64,000 bases of DNA. Source: a virus. Where the stretch lies: positions 47,419 through 111,418 of the IMG/VR virus record IMGVR_UViG_3300008117_000018; one strand, given 5' to 3'. Under the pieces are notes generated by a model, which saw only the letters and a program-made list of their open reading frames with translations, had not been told where the DNA came from and did no database searches. Each line of letters starts with the position of its first letter. Position 1 is the stretch's first letter. Below are positions 61,989 through 64,000 of this stretch, piece after piece. Position numbers and translations under genes: made by a program.

Positions 61989-62699
61989 TTAGCATACCCA
62001 AATAAAGTGGTCAGATTTCTCGGATTCAAAAGCCCAATCCTCACCTAAGCAATCTGCGATAATCTCTTTTAACTTAGCGACAGATAATATTTCTTCTAAC
62101 TTATCGTTAAATTTATCCTCCGGCACAATATTTTTTAAATTAATTTTGATATTAGGTAAAATTTCTATCTCCTTATCAGAAAATTCACCATATAAAAAAG
62201 ACAAAATATTAGTTTTAATAAGGTCTACCTCCTCCTTTGAATAGATTACAACATTCCAGTCGTCATTTTCCCAATCGCTTATTTTAAAAGTGTGTTTATC
62301 CGAATCAACCACTTCTATATCACCTAAATTCAAATCGAAATAATCCGCTAAAATTTTTTCTTGTGACAAAGTAGATTTTTCAACTCCTTTATATAGACAC
62401 TCTCTTAAAGAACTCATTTTGAAATCAACCGATTCAAAATAGTTGAAAGATTCAAAAGTCACAACACCATCTGATTCCATAGAAACCCTGTCATTAATAA
62501 TATCATTAAGGACTACATTTGCACCAGACACGTTTTCTAAGTTATTTCTTTTTAAAAAACGATTAAATCTATCAGAACCTGGCCTTAAATAACTTTTTAA
62601 ATTCTTTGGTCTGATTTTCCACTTATCAATATAATCATCAACCAACAAATTAATTTGTTGGTAGTATCTATTAGCATCTTCTCTATTATTAATTGACAT
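61989..62699 (-). CDS. Hypothetical protein, 236 aa
   Basis: Begins MSINNREDANRYYQQINLLVDDYIDKWKIRPKNLKSYLRPGSDRFNRFLKRNNL, a Arg/Asn-rich helical domain (residues 1-60) that looks well conserved, perhaps DNA- or protein-binding. The rest is acidic with KISDWENDDWNVVIYSKEE and a helical C-terminus ending SDHFIWVC. The tag-like FESFNYFES occurs internally (about 81-89). Its start overlaps the zinc-ribbon gene by 11 bases. Unknown function. Confidence 0.75.
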   Translation of the reverse strand: MSINNREDANRYYQQINLLVDDYIDKWKIRPKNLKSYLRPGSDRFNRFLKRNNLENVSGANVVLNDIINDRVSMESDGVVTFESFNYFESVDFKMSSLRECLYKGVEKSTLSQEKILADYFDLNLGDIEVVDSDKHTFKISDWENDDWNVVIYSKEEVDLIKTNILSFLYGEFSDKEIEILPNIKINLKNIVPEDKFNDKLEEILSVAKLKEIIADCLGEDWAFESEKSDHFIWVC

Positions 62700-62997
62700 T
62701 TTTTTTATTTAAATTATATAGGTTTATAAAAGTAGATTCTTCTCTTTCTCTATCTTGTCTTAAATCTTCCTTCTCATCATCATCTAATCTTTCACCAACT
62801 GCAGAATAATATTCATCTTCGGATAATTCTTCAATTTCTTCAGAATCACAAAATTTACAAATACTTTCATCTGTGTTAAAAGATTTAAACAGTGCATTAC
62901 AACCATCACAATGATAATAATTGTTTAAAAAATTTTTCGATGTTGACGGTAAAGTCTGACTAAAATCAAAAGTTTCAAAAGTTTTTACATACTTCAT
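62689..62997 (-). CDS. Tagged zinc-ribbon protein, 102 aa
   Basis: Start set at ATG 62997 (MKYVKTFETFDFSQ) because it gives the shared tag; eight codons upstream cover the leader. CDGC and CKFC about 17 residues apart (near residues 31-51) form a zinc ribbon with FKSFNTDESI between. The C-terminal half is very acidic and charged (EDEYYSAVGERLDDDEKEDLRQDREREE). It is coupled to the 61989-62699 gene. Unknown function; possible DNA-binding regulator delivered with the virion. Confidence 0.76.
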   Translation of the reverse strand: MKYVKTFETFDFSQTLPSTSKNFLNNYYHCDGCNALFKSFNTDESICKFCDSEEIEELSEDEYYSAVGERLDDDEKEDLRQDREREESTFINLYNLNKKNVN

Positions 62998-63036
62998 ATT
63001 AGTATATATAAAATTTTTCATTTATAAAATTACTTA

Positions 63037-63046
63037 TTAATATATA
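63037..63046 (+). promoter_or_regulatory. TTAATATATA element, short-distance class
   Basis: Exact 10-mer four bases before the ATG at 63051. Confidence 0.57.
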
Positions 63047-63050
63047 GTAT

Positions 63051-63953
63051 ATGAATTTATCACAAACAAGAACTTATTACAATACAAAGCCTGTAGAATT
63101 TGTAGTGAAAGAACATTATAACCTGATTGAAGATAATGAGTATATCCCAAGATTTTCATTAAAAAATGTAAAAGATATAGCAAACATTCCTATTAATGAA
63201 CCAGTAAAGTATTCAGACGCGTTGATGATAAAATGCATCAAATATGGAATGATAATGTTGATAAACTATAAAGGTGAAAAAGACCAACACTTTGCCGGAC
63301 ACGAAAGAGTGGTATATCCTATGGTTTTAGGAAGGTCTTCAAAAGGTAAAACATTACTAAGGGGTTGGCATTTGAACGGTTGGTCGGTTTCTCAGAAAAG
63401 ACATATTAACAAAATCTGGAGATTGTTCAGAACAGATAGAATATTATCTATGACTTTTACCGGTTCTTTTTATAGACTTCCACCAGCTGGTTATAATATG
63501 AATGATAAAGGAATGAGAGGCGGTATTATAACTAAAGCAGATTTCAATGAAATTAGAAGAAATCAACAAAATCTTGTCAATCAAAACAAAATTCAAAATA
63601 GAGAAGAAGTTGAGATGACAACCGATGATAGAAAATTTGCTACGATTAGAGTAAAGCAAACTGACACTCAAATAGATTTAATGAATCCTAATGAAAATGC
63701 TTACATAAATAACAACAAAGATGTAGCAGGACTAAGATTATCTTTTTTGAAAAGTATTTATGGTAATAAATACGTAGCAATTTTAGGAGCGCTTGGCCAA
63801 CCAGGAAACACGGTAAAAATTTTGACAGATAAAGGAACACAATTGGGTGTTTACAAAGTATTAGACTCTATAACTGGACAAGTGTTAAAAAGTATCAAAA
63901 ATGTAAAAGGTAATTCAGTTTACGACCTATATTTATTTGATAAAAAAATGTAA
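63051..63953 (+). CDS. Unknown phage protein, possible WYL-like domain
   Basis: 300 residues. The middle INYKGEKDQHFAGHERVVYPMVLGRSSKGKTLLRGWHLNGWSVSQKRHINKIWRLFRTDRI (about 86-148) resembles a WYL-type beta-barrel (positive pocket, R-x-V-x-P, W-x-L-F-x-x-D-R-I) that binds nucleic-acid or nucleotide ligands in bacterial regulators. A following FYRLPPAGYNMNDKGMRGG is unusual and may be family-specific. Residues 165-300 are Gln/Asn/Lys-rich, then a beta domain. No HTH is visible. The WYL match is pattern-level only. Confidence 0.7.
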   Translation: MNLSQTRTYYNTKPVEFVVKEHYNLIEDNEYIPRFSLKNVKDIANIPINEPVKYSDALMIKCIKYGMIMLINYKGEKDQHFAGHERVVYPMVLGRSSKGKTLLRGWHLNGWSVSQKRHINKIWRLFRTDRILSMTFTGSFYRLPPAGYNMNDKGMRGGIITKADFNEIRRNQQNLVNQNKIQNREEVEMTTDDRKFATIRVKQTDTQIDLMNPNENAYINNNKDVAGLRLSFLKSIYGNKYVAILGALGQPGNTVKILTDKGTQLGVYKVLDSITGQVLKSIKNVKGNSVYDLYLFDKKM

Positions 63954-64000
63954 GTTAATAAAAAATTAATATAGGAGTTTTTATAATTATAATTTTTCTA

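Noticed and set aside
1-64000. tRNA genes, integrase, attachment sites, insertion sequences
   Set aside because: Intergenic gaps are too short for most of these and none shows cloverleaf, integrase or terminal-repeat features.

Overview
The window is AT-rich and gene-dense. It is part of the genome of a large T4-related myovirus that infects a member of the Bacteroidetes, most likely a flavobacterium. The phage identity rests on recognisable T4-type proteins: portal gp20, head completion gp4, late sigma factor gp55, clamp loader gp44, baseplate gp25, both terminase subunits (gp16/gp17), tail sheath gp18, tail tube gp19, a gp26-type baseplate protein and recombination nuclease gp47. The host assignment rests on three things. 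Two promoters match the Bacteroidetes form TTTG-N19-TAnnTTTG exactly. Starts lack Shine-Dalgarno sequences and have A-rich leaders. Several proteins look flavobacterial, including a type II glutamine synthetase and a signal peptide ending CFSQ. I found no integrase, tRNA, rRNA, CRISPR or insertion sequence. No gap without a gene exceeds 300 bases.

Layout. 1-19,340: head and packaging genes interleaved with accessory genes (glutamine synthetase, SET-domain protein, isochorismatase-like hydrolase, HAD phosphatase, ClpS, a two-gene coiled-coil/membrane pair that may be spanins) and many small unknown genes. 19,460-30,094: a 909-residue unknown protein, a coiled-coil protein, a 1327-residue tail sheath, baseplate and tube genes and gp47. 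30,096-39,602: glycosyltransferases and methyltransferases (about 8 kb), including a GT4+GT25-like fusion, an FkbM methyltransferase and a GT-A+TibC-like heptosyltransferase fusion, with a minus-strand nucleotidyltransferase operon inside. 39,615-61,868: a 22-kb minus-strand run of fibre genes, many with Gly-Thr-Ser collagen-like repeats and polyglycine tips. 61,989-63,953: small genes and a possible WYL-like protein.

T4-type genes sit on both strands in short operons, not in T4 order. Many are closed by clear hairpin terminators, and convergent genes often overlap by a few bases at their stops. A 10-base element, TTAATATATA, lies upstream of at least 14 genes (a 15th has one mismatch). It occurs at two distances from the start codon, 4-5 or 21-29 bases, and is a good candidate for the promoter read by the gp55-like factor. 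At the short distance the transcripts would be leaderless.

The second pattern is a shared N-terminus, roughly M-K-(Y/H/F)-(L/I/V)-K-x-F-E-x-(Y/F), on eight otherwise unrelated proteins: SET, isochorismatase-like, nucleotidyltransferase, 909-residue protein, coiled-coil, Gln-rich, zinc-ribbon and one unknown. Several have a T4-protease-like (I/L)-x-E site soon after, and most lie in operons that begin with the TTAATATATA element. I infer a capsid-targeting tag for proteins packaged in the head and delivered to the host. The glycosylation block beside Ser/Thr-rich fibres suggests that the phage glycosylates its own fibres.
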